This document shows positions 1 to 6,601 of a stretch of DNA of 10,816 bases, piece after piece (the stretch's first letter is position 1; each line of letters opens with the position of its first letter). The DNA is from JAGORL01 sp964372415 (lineage in GTDB: Bacteria; Patescibacteriota; Patescibacteriia; UBA9934): the NCBI GenBank assembly GCA_964372415.1, contig CAYJQH010000016.1:1-10816 (forward strand). Reading direction: 5' to 3'. The translations under genes and the position numbers were made by a program. The notes under the pieces were generated by a model. It was given only the letters and a program-made list of their open reading frames with translations. It searched no databases and was not told the origin of the DNA.

Positions 1-3
1 CCT

Positions 4-20
4 CGCCGCCGCAGGCGGCG
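4..20. repeat. GC-rich perfect inverted repeat
   Basis: CGCCGCC (4-10) and GGCGGCG (14-20) are perfect reverse complements around a three-base GCA loop. No T-tract follows on the plus strand, so it is not a convincing terminator on its own. It may be the tail of a structure or gene cut off by the window edge. No coding region is evident in 1-177. Confidence 0.4.
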
Positions 21-63
21 AAATGCGTTCGAACTATCTTTAATATACTGCACCATCACAATA

Positions 64-90
64 CCCCCGTTCATGCGGGGGTTTTGTGTT
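64..90 (+). terminator. intrinsic terminator-like hairpin
   Basis: CCCCCG (64-69) pairs with CGGGGG (76-81) around TTCATG, and a T-rich tract (82-90) follows. This is the classic shape of a rho-independent terminator. It would end a plus-strand transcript entering from left of the window. No gene for it lies inside the window, so the partner is unseen. Confidence 0.6.
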
Positions 91-121
91 TTGACGAATT
101 TGGGCCATTTTGCCTAATTTG

Positions 122-150
122 TTGATTTTTTTGCTAATTTGTGCTATTCT
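122..150 (+). promoter_or_regulatory. promoter of the HEXXH-protein gene
   Basis: A -35-like TTGATT (122-127) and a -10-like TATTCT (145-150) are separated by exactly 17 bp. An extended -10 TGC precedes the -10 box at 142-144. The expected start is near 157, giving a leader of about 20 nt that contains AGAGGAGG (165-172), 5 nt before the ATG at 178. The AATTTG hexamer occurs at 97-102, 116-121 and 136-141, about 20 bp apart, around the -35 and in the spacer. Confidence 0.65.
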
Positions 151-177
151 AGAGTCGTAACCTAAGAGGAGGTAAAG

Positions 178-864
178 ATGCGCTTAAGCGCTTTTTCCCT
201 CCTCGGAGGGATGATCTTTTCCGCAGGAACGGGTTGCAACTCGCACCGCATGGTGGAGTGCACGCCTGAAGAGGCGGACTATATCAAGGCAGGCACCGAT
301 TGGTCGGTCGCTAACGCCCGAGCTATCGATGGCTCGATGACCGTGACCTCCGAGGCCACAGCCCGCGACATCGCCTCAGCGCTCGCAGGCGCCGAGCTCA
401 ATTGTGGCGTACCCGCAAGCGAGCACGGCGAGAACGCCAACGCCTCGCGTCGCGCGGGCACGAAGAAGCTGATCGTAAACGTGGAACATCCGGTGTTCCA
501 GGAATCGATCAACAACTTCCGCTCAGTCGAATGGGTCGGCGAGATGAGCGAGACGGAACTCGTCGAGCTCGCGCTCAAGGACCCGTACGCCTACAGTGAT
601 GTCTACTACTACAAGACGTCGCTGGCCATCATGGCGTTCTTTCTCGAGCATGAAGCTGCCCACTTAGTTCTCGGCGGTCACTCGCCTCAGGTTCAGGCGG
701 AGGTCGACGAGCTCAACACGGCGGGAGCGGCTAGCACCGACCCGGGCTACCGCAAGCTCGATGACATCTACGCCTGGGGTTTCGCAGCTCTCGACGCCGG
801 CGACGCCGAGTTTGAGGAGTTTGAGACCGAATACCAGACGGCGAGCTCAAGCTCGCAGCCATGA
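178..864 (+). CDS. exported putative zinc metallopeptidase (HEXXH protein)
   Basis: This 228-residue protein has a short N-terminal hydrophobic stretch (about residues 5-19) ending in GTGC with Cys20, so it is either secreted or a lipoprotein. The lipobox is weak because Leu at -3 is missing. The clear motif is HEAAH at 158-162, the HEXXH zinc-binding and catalytic signature. His168 follows, then Glu175 and Asp177 in an AEVDE segment. Glu175 fits the third ligand of gluzincins, while His168 has metzincin-like spacing but without the usual glycine. I cannot assign a named peptidase family. C28 and C76 could form a disulfide. The start is well supported by AGGAGG at 167-172 and a promoter upstream. 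The gene stands alone, ends at a strong terminator, and faces a minus-strand lipoprotein. Its codon use looks more GC-rich than the thiol-oxidoreductase genes downstream. The peptidase role is inferred from the motif only. Confidence 0.7.
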   Translation: MRLSAFSLLGGMIFSAGTGCNSHRMVECTPEEADYIKAGTDWSVANARAIDGSMTVTSEATARDIASALAGAELNCGVPASEHGENANASRRAGTKKLIVNVEHPVFQESINNFRSVEWVGEMSETELVELALKDPYAYSDVYYYKTSLAIMAFFLEHEAAHLVLGGHSPQVQAEVDELNTAGAASTDPGYRKLDDIYAWGFAALDAGDAEFEEFETEYQTASSSSQP

Positions 865-868
865 CACG

Positions 869-903
869 CCCACGCACCTTTCTGGTAGCGTGGGTCTTCT
901 TTT
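869..903 (+). terminator. terminator of the HEXXH-protein gene
   Basis: CCCACGC (869-875) pairs with GCGTGGG (888-894). An inner ACC/GGT extension continues the stem, and TCTTCTTTT follows at 895-903. It begins 5 nt after the stop codon, as expected for a rho-independent terminator. Confidence 0.8.
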
Positions 904-904
904 G

Positions 905-932
905 TGAAAAATAAAAACGGGCGCTTGGCGCC
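905..932 (-). terminator. terminator of the minus-strand lipoprotein gene
   Basis: Read on the minus strand, GGCGC (932-928), loop CAA and GCGCC (924-920) form a hairpin. The T-rich tract CGTTTTTATTTTTC follows (918-905). It lies just downstream of the lipoprotein stop and supports the minus-strand reading of 946-1401. It sits back to back with the plus-strand terminator. Confidence 0.7.
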
Positions 933-945
933 GCGTTACGTCCTA

Positions 946-1401
946 TCAGAACCCAGTGTCTTCCTCAGGCTCTTTCTCGACCCGCTTCAGGATAACTCGA
1001 CCCAGATGACGAACCCGCACGTCGAGTGCCGAGTAATCAGGGAGGAATTTTCCGCGGAAGCCGACGTTGAACAAGAAATCTGGAACGTTCACATCCCCTT
1101 TCACCACCTGATCATCGAGACCAAGATTGTGAACGGGGTACGGGTCAGTTCCGTTATCCCAAATGTCGAAGCCCAGGATCTGGACATCGCCATCGAAGAT
1201 CATTTTTCCCATGAGCTCGTAATTTTTGCCCCGAAAGAAACGCAGGGCAAGCCGGGAAGTGTCGTCGTCCAGACGCACGATGGTGTCGAGCTCGGCCCGA
1301 CACAAACACTGCTCGTACGTTCCCATGAGAATGTCATCAGCCGAGTCGCAACCTCCAAGGGTCATGAGGGTTAAAGAGACCACGGCGGTAAGACGCAGCA
1401 C
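946..1401 (-). CDS. hypothetical lipoprotein
   Basis: The 151-residue product starts with a textbook lipoprotein signal: MLR, a hydrophobic core, then LGGC with the lipidated Cys18. It should therefore be anchored to the outer face of the cytoplasmic membrane. The mature part is about 130 residues, rich in Asp and hydrophobic residues alternating in short runs, which suggests a beta-rich fold. A C-x-C pair lies at 32 and 34 and the C-terminus is acidic. I do not recognise a family. The start codon is GTG at 1401-1399, supported by GGGAGGTGG ending 3 nt upstream. The gene converges on the HEXXH protein and ends at its own terminator. A plus-strand reading frame also spans this stretch (904-1374) but lacks a credible start and signal peptide. 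Confidence 0.75.
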   Translation of the reverse strand: MLRLTAVVSLTLMTLGGCDSADDILMGTYEQCLCRAELDTIVRLDDDTSRLALRFFRGKNYELMGKMIFDGDVQILGFDIWDNGTDPYPVHNLGLDDQVVKGDVNVPDFLFNVGFRGKFLPDYSALDVRVRHLGRVILKRVEKEPEEDTGF

Positions 1402-1466
1402 TAGCCACCTCCCCGCCTCCTCCGTACGCTAAGCCTACGAGTTGTACTGTACCACTTTTACAGGCC

Positions 1467-2222
1467 ATGCTACATTTCCGGCATTCTATGGAAAACCACA
1501 CATCCGGATTGGAGGCTCCTTCTCGTGAAGAAAAAAAGGCGGCCCAAGCAGCTTTTGATCGATCACAAGCCAAAAAACAAAAATTAGCTGGCCTCGGGCG
1601 AATGCTCGGTTTGGTACTTGTAGTCATAGCGGTGATCGGCGGACTAATCTGGTTAGCTGAAGGCCAAGACAACGATCAACCAAGCCCAATAAGTAGCGAG
1701 GTAAGTAGTCAGGATCATCGGCGCGGCAATCCAGAGGCATCAGTGGTTGTGGTTGAGTATGCTGATTTTCAGTGCCCGGCATGCGCGGTTTACGCCTCAG
1801 TTTCAGATAAACTATTTACGGAGTACGGTGACCGAGTGCAATTTGTTTTTAGACATTTTCCACTCAAAACAATTCATAAAAATGCGGTCGGTGCCGCCCG
1901 TGCCGCTGAAGCCGCAGCCCTGCAAGGCAAATTTTGGGAGATGCACGATGTCTTGTTTGCCAATCAAAATAGCTGGGCCAACCTAAATAATCCTGCCGAC
2001 GCCTTCGTTTCTTTTGCTGAGGCTCTTGAACTAGATACTGAAAAATTCCGCAATGATCTAAATAGTAAAGAAGTTAAAGACAGAGTTGAGGCAGATTACG
2101 ACAGCGCCACTGCTGCCGGACTTTCAGGCACGCCTAGTTTTTTCATTAACGGCCAACCGATCGAAAACCCACGGGGTTACGAAGCCTTTGCTGAGCTACT
2201 AGACTCAACGCTTGGTGACTAA
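1467..2222 (+). CDS. DsbA-family membrane-anchored thiol-disulfide oxidoreductase
   Basis: The 251-residue protein oxidises or isomerises thiols in exported proteins. It has a lysine-rich cytoplasmic N-terminus, one transmembrane helix (about residues 43-64), a short linker, then a DsbA/Thioredoxin_4-type domain. The active site is FQCPAC with Cys103 and Cys106. The cis-proline loop is GTP at 211-213, followed by SFFING, as in DsbA-like proteins. The inserted helical region contains NAVGAARAAEAA and the FWEMHDVLF segment, which are typical of this family. The start may be ATG 1467 or ATG 1488; neither has a good Shine-Dalgarno sequence. Only 3 nt separate its stop from the next ATG, so it is coupled to the DoxX-like gene. 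The VKOR-family gene further down is the expected re-oxidant. Family assignment is strong, but whether it acts as oxidase or isomerase is not determined. Confidence 0.92.
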   Translation: MLHFRHSMENHTSGLEAPSREEKKAAQAAFDRSQAKKQKLAGLGRMLGLVLVVIAVIGGLIWLAEGQDNDQPSPISSEVSSQDHRRGNPEASVVVVEYADFQCPACAVYASVSDKLFTEYGDRVQFVFRHFPLKTIHKNAVGAARAAEAAALQGKFWEMHDVLFANQNSWANLNNPADAFVSFAEALELDTEKFRNDLNSKEVKDRVEADYDSATAAGLSGTPSFFINGQPIENPRGYEAFAELLDSTLGD

Positions 2223-2225
2223 CGT

Positions 2226-3169
2226 ATGAGCAAACTACTAGCTCATGTTTCTTACGTTGTTCCGGAAAACGTTCGCCACGAGGCCACGGGAGCTGATATT
2301 CAGTTTTTAACTGAACCATTATCTCACCCTGCGAACATTGTTATTTTAATGGCTAGTATTCTGGCCGTGGTTGCTTTTCACCTAGCTGAGAGCAAAGTCC
2401 CCAGGCTTAATGCCATGGTTAAATATTTTCGTGGCCGGGGTCGAACTTACCAAGAATTTCTGCCGCTTATTTTGCGCTCCGCGGTTGGTATTACGCTCAT
2501 TGGCGCGGGGGTGAGCAATCACCTTATTACGCCAGCCGTTCAAGGCAACGACATTCTTAATTTCATTCAGGTAGTTCTTGGTTTCTTGCTCGTTACAGGT
2601 TTCTTGATTACGCCGGCCGCTTTNNNNNNNNNNGTATCTTTGCCATGATGGTTCATCCTACGCTAATTGAAAGCCTGGAAGTACCGGCTACGATGCTAGC
2701 TTTAATTATTATCGGCCAAAGCAAACCGGGTTTTGATGATCTACTGGGCTTACCGATGATGGATTTTCCAGAAAAATTAAAAAAATATACCTCACCGGTA
2801 CTCCGTTTGGGACTAGGGTTATCGATGATTATCATGGCCATTCACGACAAATTCTTGAACCCTCATCTCTTTGGTTACGTAGCCGAAAACAGCTTAACGC
2901 CCCTTCTTGGACTGAGTCCTCAAATGCTAACTTTATCGGCTGGTCTCACAGAGTTCGCGGTCGGACTCGCTATTTTGGTTGGTTGTCACACGCGTTTTGC
3001 AAGTGCCATAGGCTTCCTTATTCTGTCCTTTACGTTTTTCGTTTTCCAAGAAGAAGTCTTTGCCCATGTTACACTTTTTGCTGTGCTCGCGGTGCTCATT
3101 ATTCAAGGTGCTGGACCTTTAAGTATTGACTCCTGGTATGCCGAACGAAAACGCCAAAATCTCGCGTAA
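2226..3169 (+). CDS. tandem DoxX-like integral membrane protein, interrupted by an assembly gap
   Basis: Two open segments (2226-2623 and 2634-3169) are best read as one gene of about 310 residues split by 10 Ns that also shift the frame. The protein is mostly hydrophobic, with about seven or eight membrane segments. Two similar halves are visible. The first has LILRSAVGITLIGAGVSNHL, where the second has VLRLGLGLSMIIMAIHDKFL. The second half continues with AGLTEFAVGLAILVG, a TRFASA segment, an FAHV segment near the last helix and GPLSID, all typical of DoxX/DoxD-like four-helix proteins. DoxX relatives are linked to quinone-dependent oxidation of sulfur compounds and to thiol stress, but the substrate here is unknown. 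The gene sits 3 nt after the DsbA-like gene and overlaps the VKOR-family start. The ATG at 2645 is internal, not a real start. Confidence 0.75.
2624..2633. other. scaffold gap (10 N)
   Basis: The ten Ns fall inside the DoxX-like gene. The frame before the gap leaves two bases of a codon (TT), and the frame after it needs two bases (GT) before ATC TTT GCC. An intact gene therefore requires a number of missing bases equal to 2 modulo 3, which 10 is not. The N count is probably a placeholder. Confidence 0.95.
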
Positions 3170-3602
3170 CTTGGTACTCGTCATGATGCTAGTTGCTTTT
3201 ATAGGTTTTGTTGATTCGATGTATTTAACTGCCAGCAAGTATTTTGGGGTGCCCCTTAAGTGCAACCTGACTCATGGCTGTGATGTGGTAACAAACAGTG
3301 TATACAGTGAGATCTTCGGCATAGGCGTGTCGCCGCTTGGGGTAGTATTTTATCTCACAATATTTTTTGGCCTGTACGCCTACCTAGAAACAAAAAACCA
3401 AAGGTTACTTAAAGCGGTAACCCTATTACCGATCGGCGGCTTTTTGTTTTCACTTTGGCTTACTTATGTCCAGGGCTTCATTCTCCATGCCTGGTGTCAG
3501 TACTGCTTATTGTCAGCCGCCTGCTCTACAACCCTCTTTGTGATCGGCCTTTGCATTCTTTGTAAGTTGCGCAAAGCTAAAACTGCCGCCCCTTCCCCGT
3601 AA
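3138..3602 (+). CDS. VKOR-family membrane thiol oxidase
   Basis: The 154-residue protein matches the bacterial vitamin K epoxide reductase family, which re-oxidises DsbA-like partners and passes electrons to a quinone. It has four membrane helices. The first loop carries Cys42 and Cys48 in CNLTHGC, followed by the conserved serine region NSVYS and the GVSPLGVVFY segment. The active-site pair is CQYC at Cys120 and Cys123, in the expected last helix. Length fits a stand-alone VKOR without a fused thioredoxin domain, and the DsbA-like gene two positions upstream would provide that partner. I chose ATG 3138, which overlaps the DoxX-like gene by 32 nt. A TTG at 3126 is in frame but unlikely, and no clear Shine-Dalgarno sequence exists for either. 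The 3' end overlaps the convergent lipid-kinase-like gene by 26 bp. Which quinone is used, if any, cannot be seen. Confidence 0.9.
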   Translation: MPNENAKISRNLVLVMMLVAFIGFVDSMYLTASKYFGVPLKCNLTHGCDVVTNSVYSEIFGIGVSPLGVVFYLTIFFGLYAYLETKNQRLLKAVTLLPIGGFLFSLWLTYVQGFILHAWCQYCLLSAACSTTLFVIGLCILCKLRKAKTAAPSP

Positions 3603-4311
3603 TTAGTCTAAGGCGTCCGGGAATCGCTCGAATATCGAACTCTTTCGCCTGCAACTCTTCCCCGTCAATAAACATTCTCAAGTGCCGCTCGGCATAAAGT
3701 CGAGCTTTTTTAATATGAATTTTTGAATATTCGCTTTTCCGACGAAAGAATGAAAATTTTGTGTGTTTCAAAATAAGGGTTAGCTTGCCATCGGTCGGGT
3801 TTGTCTTACCAGTCTCGTCAGGAAACGCCAGGTTGCGAATTTCTAGACTTACCCTTCCAGGCACGGTCATGGTGTAAGAGTCATCGCAAGAAATAACTAG
3901 TCCTGACCCTTCGGTTTGAGCGGTATGCAAAAAACGTCGACTATTAATTTCACCAAGATCAATGTCCTGCACCAAGCGCGCTGACAAAATGTCACAGGCG
4001 GCAACTCCAGAAGGAATACCTAAAAGATCAGCCAAAATATTTTTTTGCCCAAGCGGTATGTAACCAATAACCGCCCGAGTGACCTTTGCGGCTTCAATAA
4101 CCTTACGAAGAGTTCGATCGTTGCCTACGGCCACCACAGTCCCTACCCCTGCCTCAATTTCGTCTTTAATCACCTCAAGACTGTCACGAAACAGAGCAAG
4201 ACGAGTAATCTTGCCCATAATGCCGAGGTCCGTAAGACGAGTTTCGAGAAGCGTTAAGTCGCGCTCGTGACGACGGTCCTGGAGGAAATCATCGTATATG
4301 TATGAGTACAC
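3577..4311 (-). CDS. degenerate diacylglycerol-kinase-family protein
   Basis: The 244-residue product resembles the DAGK/YegS lipid-kinase fold. TVVAVGNDRT (residues 58-67) occupies the place of the GGDGT nucleotide loop. GYIPLGQKNILADLLGIP (83-100) matches the pattern G-x-x-P-x-G-T-x-N-D-x-A-x-x-L-G-I. FIDGEEL (215-220) and the IPGRLRLI stretch match the C-terminal beta-sandwich end. The key nucleotide-binding glycines and aspartates are partly replaced (GNDRT for GGDGT, GQKN for GTGND), so kinase activity is doubtful and it may be a pseudoenzyme or bind another ligand. The start is GTG 4311, since there is no ATG nearby that keeps the N-terminus. No Shine-Dalgarno sequence is visible because a 17-bp hairpin ends 2 nt before the start. 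It is probably the last gene of the minus-strand operon and converges with the VKOR-family gene without an obvious terminator. Confidence 0.75.
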   Translation of the reverse strand: MYSYIYDDFLQDRRHERDLTLLETRLTDLGIMGKITRLALFRDSLEVIKDEIEAGVGTVVAVGNDRTLRKVIEAAKVTRAVIGYIPLGQKNILADLLGIPSGVAACDILSARLVQDIDLGEINSRRFLHTAQTEGSGLVISCDDSYTMTVPGRVSLEIRNLAFPDETGKTNPTDGKLTLILKHTKFSFFRRKSEYSKIHIKKARLYAERHLRMFIDGEELQAKEFDIRAIPGRLRLITGKGRQF

Positions 4312-4313
4312 AA

Positions 4314-4369
4314 GCCGATTAGCCGATTAGCCTGTTAGAACTAGCGGTGCCACTAATCGGCTAACCGGC
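4314..4369. repeat. 17-bp hairpin built from inverted 8-base repeats
   Basis: The left arm is GCCGATTA twice (4314-4321, 4322-4329), then the variant GCCTGTTA (4330-4337). The right arm is CTAATCGG (4353-4360), CTAACCGG (4361-4368), then CTAATAAG (4369-4376). Positions 4314-4330 pair with 4353-4369 at 16 of 17 positions, leaving a 22-nt loop. It lies between the bactofilin stop and the GTG start of the lipid-kinase-like gene, so in the operon mRNA it folds directly against that start codon. No T-tract follows, so it is not an intrinsic terminator. Confidence 0.8.
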
Positions 4370-4392
4370 TAATAAGCTAACCTACTCAAGCA

Positions 4393-4818
4393 TTAGGCCT
4401 CTGTTTCTTCTGAAACCTGTCCCCGACGTCCTCGAGTGGGTTTGACTGGCTCCTCAGCACCCATGTGCACCGTGCCGTTCATTTGCGCTCCGGCGCCGAC
4501 CGATAACACCTCAGCCCCGAGATCACCCGAAAACTTAGATGACGGCAATAGATCTAGCTTCTGATTAACCCGCAGGTTACCCCGAATGTCCCCGGCGACG
4601 ACCGCATTCTCCACTTTAATGTCGGCCTCAAGCTTAGCTCCTTCGCCAACCTGGAGATCTCCGGTGGCGCTTAGAGTGCCACGAACCTCACCTTCAATAA
4701 CAATATTGCCATCAACGGTAATGTCTCCCTCGATCCGTACTCCTTGTGCGATAATCGTCTCACCACCATTTTTTGCCATAAATATCATTTCAGTTATCGG
4801 TTGTCGGAATTCCTCCAT
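4393..4818 (-). CDS. bactofilin-family cytoskeletal protein
   Basis: Bactofilins are small proteins that polymerise into filaments at the inner membrane and help shape cells or position other proteins. The 141-residue product shows the family's core: a run of short beta strands with repeating glycine turns, as in GDITVDGNIVIEGEVRG, GDLQVGEGAKLEADI and GDIRGNL. This is a right-handed beta-helix of the bactofilin/DUF583 type. A charged tail of about 20 residues (KPTRGRRG, then acidic) follows. The start is uncertain. ATG 4818 is given, but ATG 4788 or ATG 4779 (MAKNGG) would give the more usual short N-terminus, and none has a well-placed Shine-Dalgarno sequence. A TTG at 4824 is also in frame. 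It follows argS by 36-75 nt depending on the start and is probably in the same transcript. Confidence 0.88.
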   Translation of the reverse strand: MEEFRQPITEMIFMAKNGGETIIAQGVRIEGDITVDGNIVIEGEVRGTLSATGDLQVGEGAKLEADIKVENAVVAGDIRGNLRVNQKLDLLPSSKFSGDLGAEVLSVGAGAQMNGTVHMGAEEPVKPTRGRRGQVSEETEA

Positions 4819-4858
4819 TCGCAAAAACGAATCAGGTAGATTGGTAACACAATGTTAC
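4817..4858. repeat. two small inverted repeats between argS and the bactofilin gene
   Basis: ATTCG/CGAAT (4817-4821 with 4828-4832) and GTAACA/TGTTAC (4844-4849 with 4853-4858, CAA loop) are perfect short inverted repeats. The second overlaps the argS stop codon. Neither is followed by a clear T-tract in the minus direction, so read-through into the bactofilin gene is expected. Confidence 0.4.
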
Positions 4859-6561
4859 ATCTCTTTGACAACGCTTATCCCCAAGGCATGCATGGCATTG
4901 ACTAAGGTTTGACGAACCGCAGCACAAAGTTCTAAACGAGCCACCAACCGATCCTGGCTGTCAGCCTTTAGAATTGGCACTGCTTCGTAATAACTGGCAA
5001 AGTCTTGAGCCAAGTCAAAAGCGTACTGCGCTATCTGAGACACTTTAAAATTAGCCCCAGACTCATGGATAACGTCTGGAAATTTACTGATCTTGCGGAC
5101 TAATCTCTGCTCGCGAGGCTCGGTAAGAAGCGCCGGGTGATGTTCGGGGAGAAGTTCAGCCTTTTTAAGCAGAGTCGAGATGCGCGCAATGGTGTACAAA
5201 ATGTAAGGCGCTGAAAAACCTTCAAGCGCCATCGCTTCCTCAAGATCGAAGGTTAATATCTTATCAGGGTCGTTCTTGAGCATGCTGAATTTAACGCTGG
5301 CCATGGTTAAAGCCTTAGCGTTAAGAGCAACTTTTCGTGGCGACCAGCTTTCGTGACGCTTAACCGTTTCCTCTGATAGTCTCGTAAACATGGCATCACG
5401 CAGGTCTGACCAACGGACAATATTGCCCTTGCGCGAACTCATGGCGCCCTCCGGCAAGGTGACAAAATCATAGGACAGGTGAAACACGTCGCGCGGAAAC
5501 TTCATGAGTTTAAGCGTCGCCGCAAGTTGCTTCATGGCCAGTGACTGCCTGGCGTCAACCACATAAACTGAGCGATCGGCGTGGTAATCTTCTTCTTTTT
5601 TATAAGCCAAAGCTAAATCTTTGGCGTTGTATAAAAGCGTGCCATCTGATTTTCTGAGAAGGTTGGCGCTTAGTCCCTGGTCTTCAAGATCGACAATAAC
5701 TGCGCCGTCGCTAATTTTAGCGACTGCTTCGGTAAGTAGTTTTTTGACGATTGCGTGAGTCGCTTCAATAAGCTCGTGTTCTAAATAAATGTGGTCTAGT
5801 TCGAGTTCAAACTCAACAAAAACCTCTTTAAGGCCATCAATCGACCACTTGTGCGTTTTCTTCCAGAGAGCCACCCACTCGCCACTCATCGTTTCGAGCT
5901 CTTGCTGAATTTTTGACACTTCCTCTTTTGCTGCGTCATCATTTTCCAAAGCCTTAGTAGCCTCACTGTAAACTCGACCTAAAAAATTCAACCTCTCGCC
6001 CTCTTTAGGCTCTTCATTAGGATGAAATTTACTTATTCCCCACAGACATTTAGCGACGTTGTTTCCAAGGTCGTTAATGTACGATACCGGCACAACCTCG
6101 TACCCATTAAGTTGAAGTACGCGGACCGTGGCGAGACCCAGAGCAAAATTTCTAAGGTGTCCAACATGCACCTCCTTATGCGTGTTTGGATTAGCATACT
6201 CGACCAGAATTTTCTTGCCTTTACCGGTAGTTGATTTGCCGTAGCGTGATTTACTTTTGCTCACGTCTCTTAAAACATGATCTACGAACATCTCTTCGTC
6301 GAAATAAAAATTCACATAGGGTCCAACTGATTTGATTTCGCGAATGTGTTTACTTGGTCCAATTTTGGCCGCGAGCTCGGTGGCGATCTCGTTTGGATTT
6401 CGTTTTAAACCCTTGGCCAAAGCAAAGCAGGGAAAGCTTACGTCGCCATACTCTGGCTTTGGGGGCGCCATAAGCATGTCGGTGGTAACCGAAAACTTTT
6501 TACCGATGGCTTTTTTAAGAGCGGTATGGATCTCCCGCTTAGCAGCAGTCAGGGCGTACAT
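4855..6561 (-). CDS. argS: arginine--tRNA ligase
   Basis: This 568-residue class I synthetase attaches arginine to tRNA-Arg in the cytoplasm. An N-terminal additional domain (about 1-110, with the YGDVSFPCFALAK segment) recognises the tRNA. The Rossmann catalytic domain carries EYANPNTHKEVHVGH, with the HIGH motif as HVGH at 132-135. The KMSKS-equivalent loop is MSSRKGN at 374-380, the form usual in ArgRS. The C-terminal DALR-type anticodon-binding domain runs to the end, with the family-like ending ALGI. Length is normal. Start ATG 6561 fits the family N-terminus, although no Shine-Dalgarno sequence is visible. It lies 40 nt after tyrS and before the bactofilin gene. Confidence 0.97.
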   Translation of the reverse strand: MYALTAAKREIHTALKKAIGKKFSVTTDMLMAPPKPEYGDVSFPCFALAKGLKRNPNEIATELAAKIGPSKHIREIKSVGPYVNFYFDEEMFVDHVLRDVSKSKSRYGKSTTGKGKKILVEYANPNTHKEVHVGHLRNFALGLATVRVLQLNGYEVVPVSYINDLGNNVAKCLWGISKFHPNEEPKEGERLNFLGRVYSEATKALENDDAAKEEVSKIQQELETMSGEWVALWKKTHKWSIDGLKEVFVEFELELDHIYLEHELIEATHAIVKKLLTEAVAKISDGAVIVDLEDQGLSANLLRKSDGTLLYNAKDLALAYKKEEDYHADRSVYVVDARQSLAMKQLAATLKLMKFPRDVFHLSYDFVTLPEGAMSSRKGNIVRWSDLRDAMFTRLSEETVKRHESWSPRKVALNAKALTMASVKFSMLKNDPDKILTFDLEEAMALEGFSAPYILYTIARISTLLKKAELLPEHHPALLTEPREQRLVRKISKFPDVIHESGANFKVSQIAQYAFDLAQDFASYYEAVPILKADSQDRLVARLELCAAVRQTLVNAMHALGISVVKEM

Positions 6562-6601
6562 AATATTTAAACTTCGAATGAATACGAGAACGAGAAATCT
6601 C

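Noticed and set aside
904..1374. Plus-strand open frame of 156 codons
   Set aside because: It starts with a GTG lying inside the terminator region and has no signal or family match. The opposite strand carries a lipoprotein with a good lipobox, ribosome site and terminator.
3126..3137. TTG start for the VKOR-family gene
   Set aside because: ATG 3138 is four codons further and gives a normal N-terminus. TTG adds only MTPG with no ribosome site.
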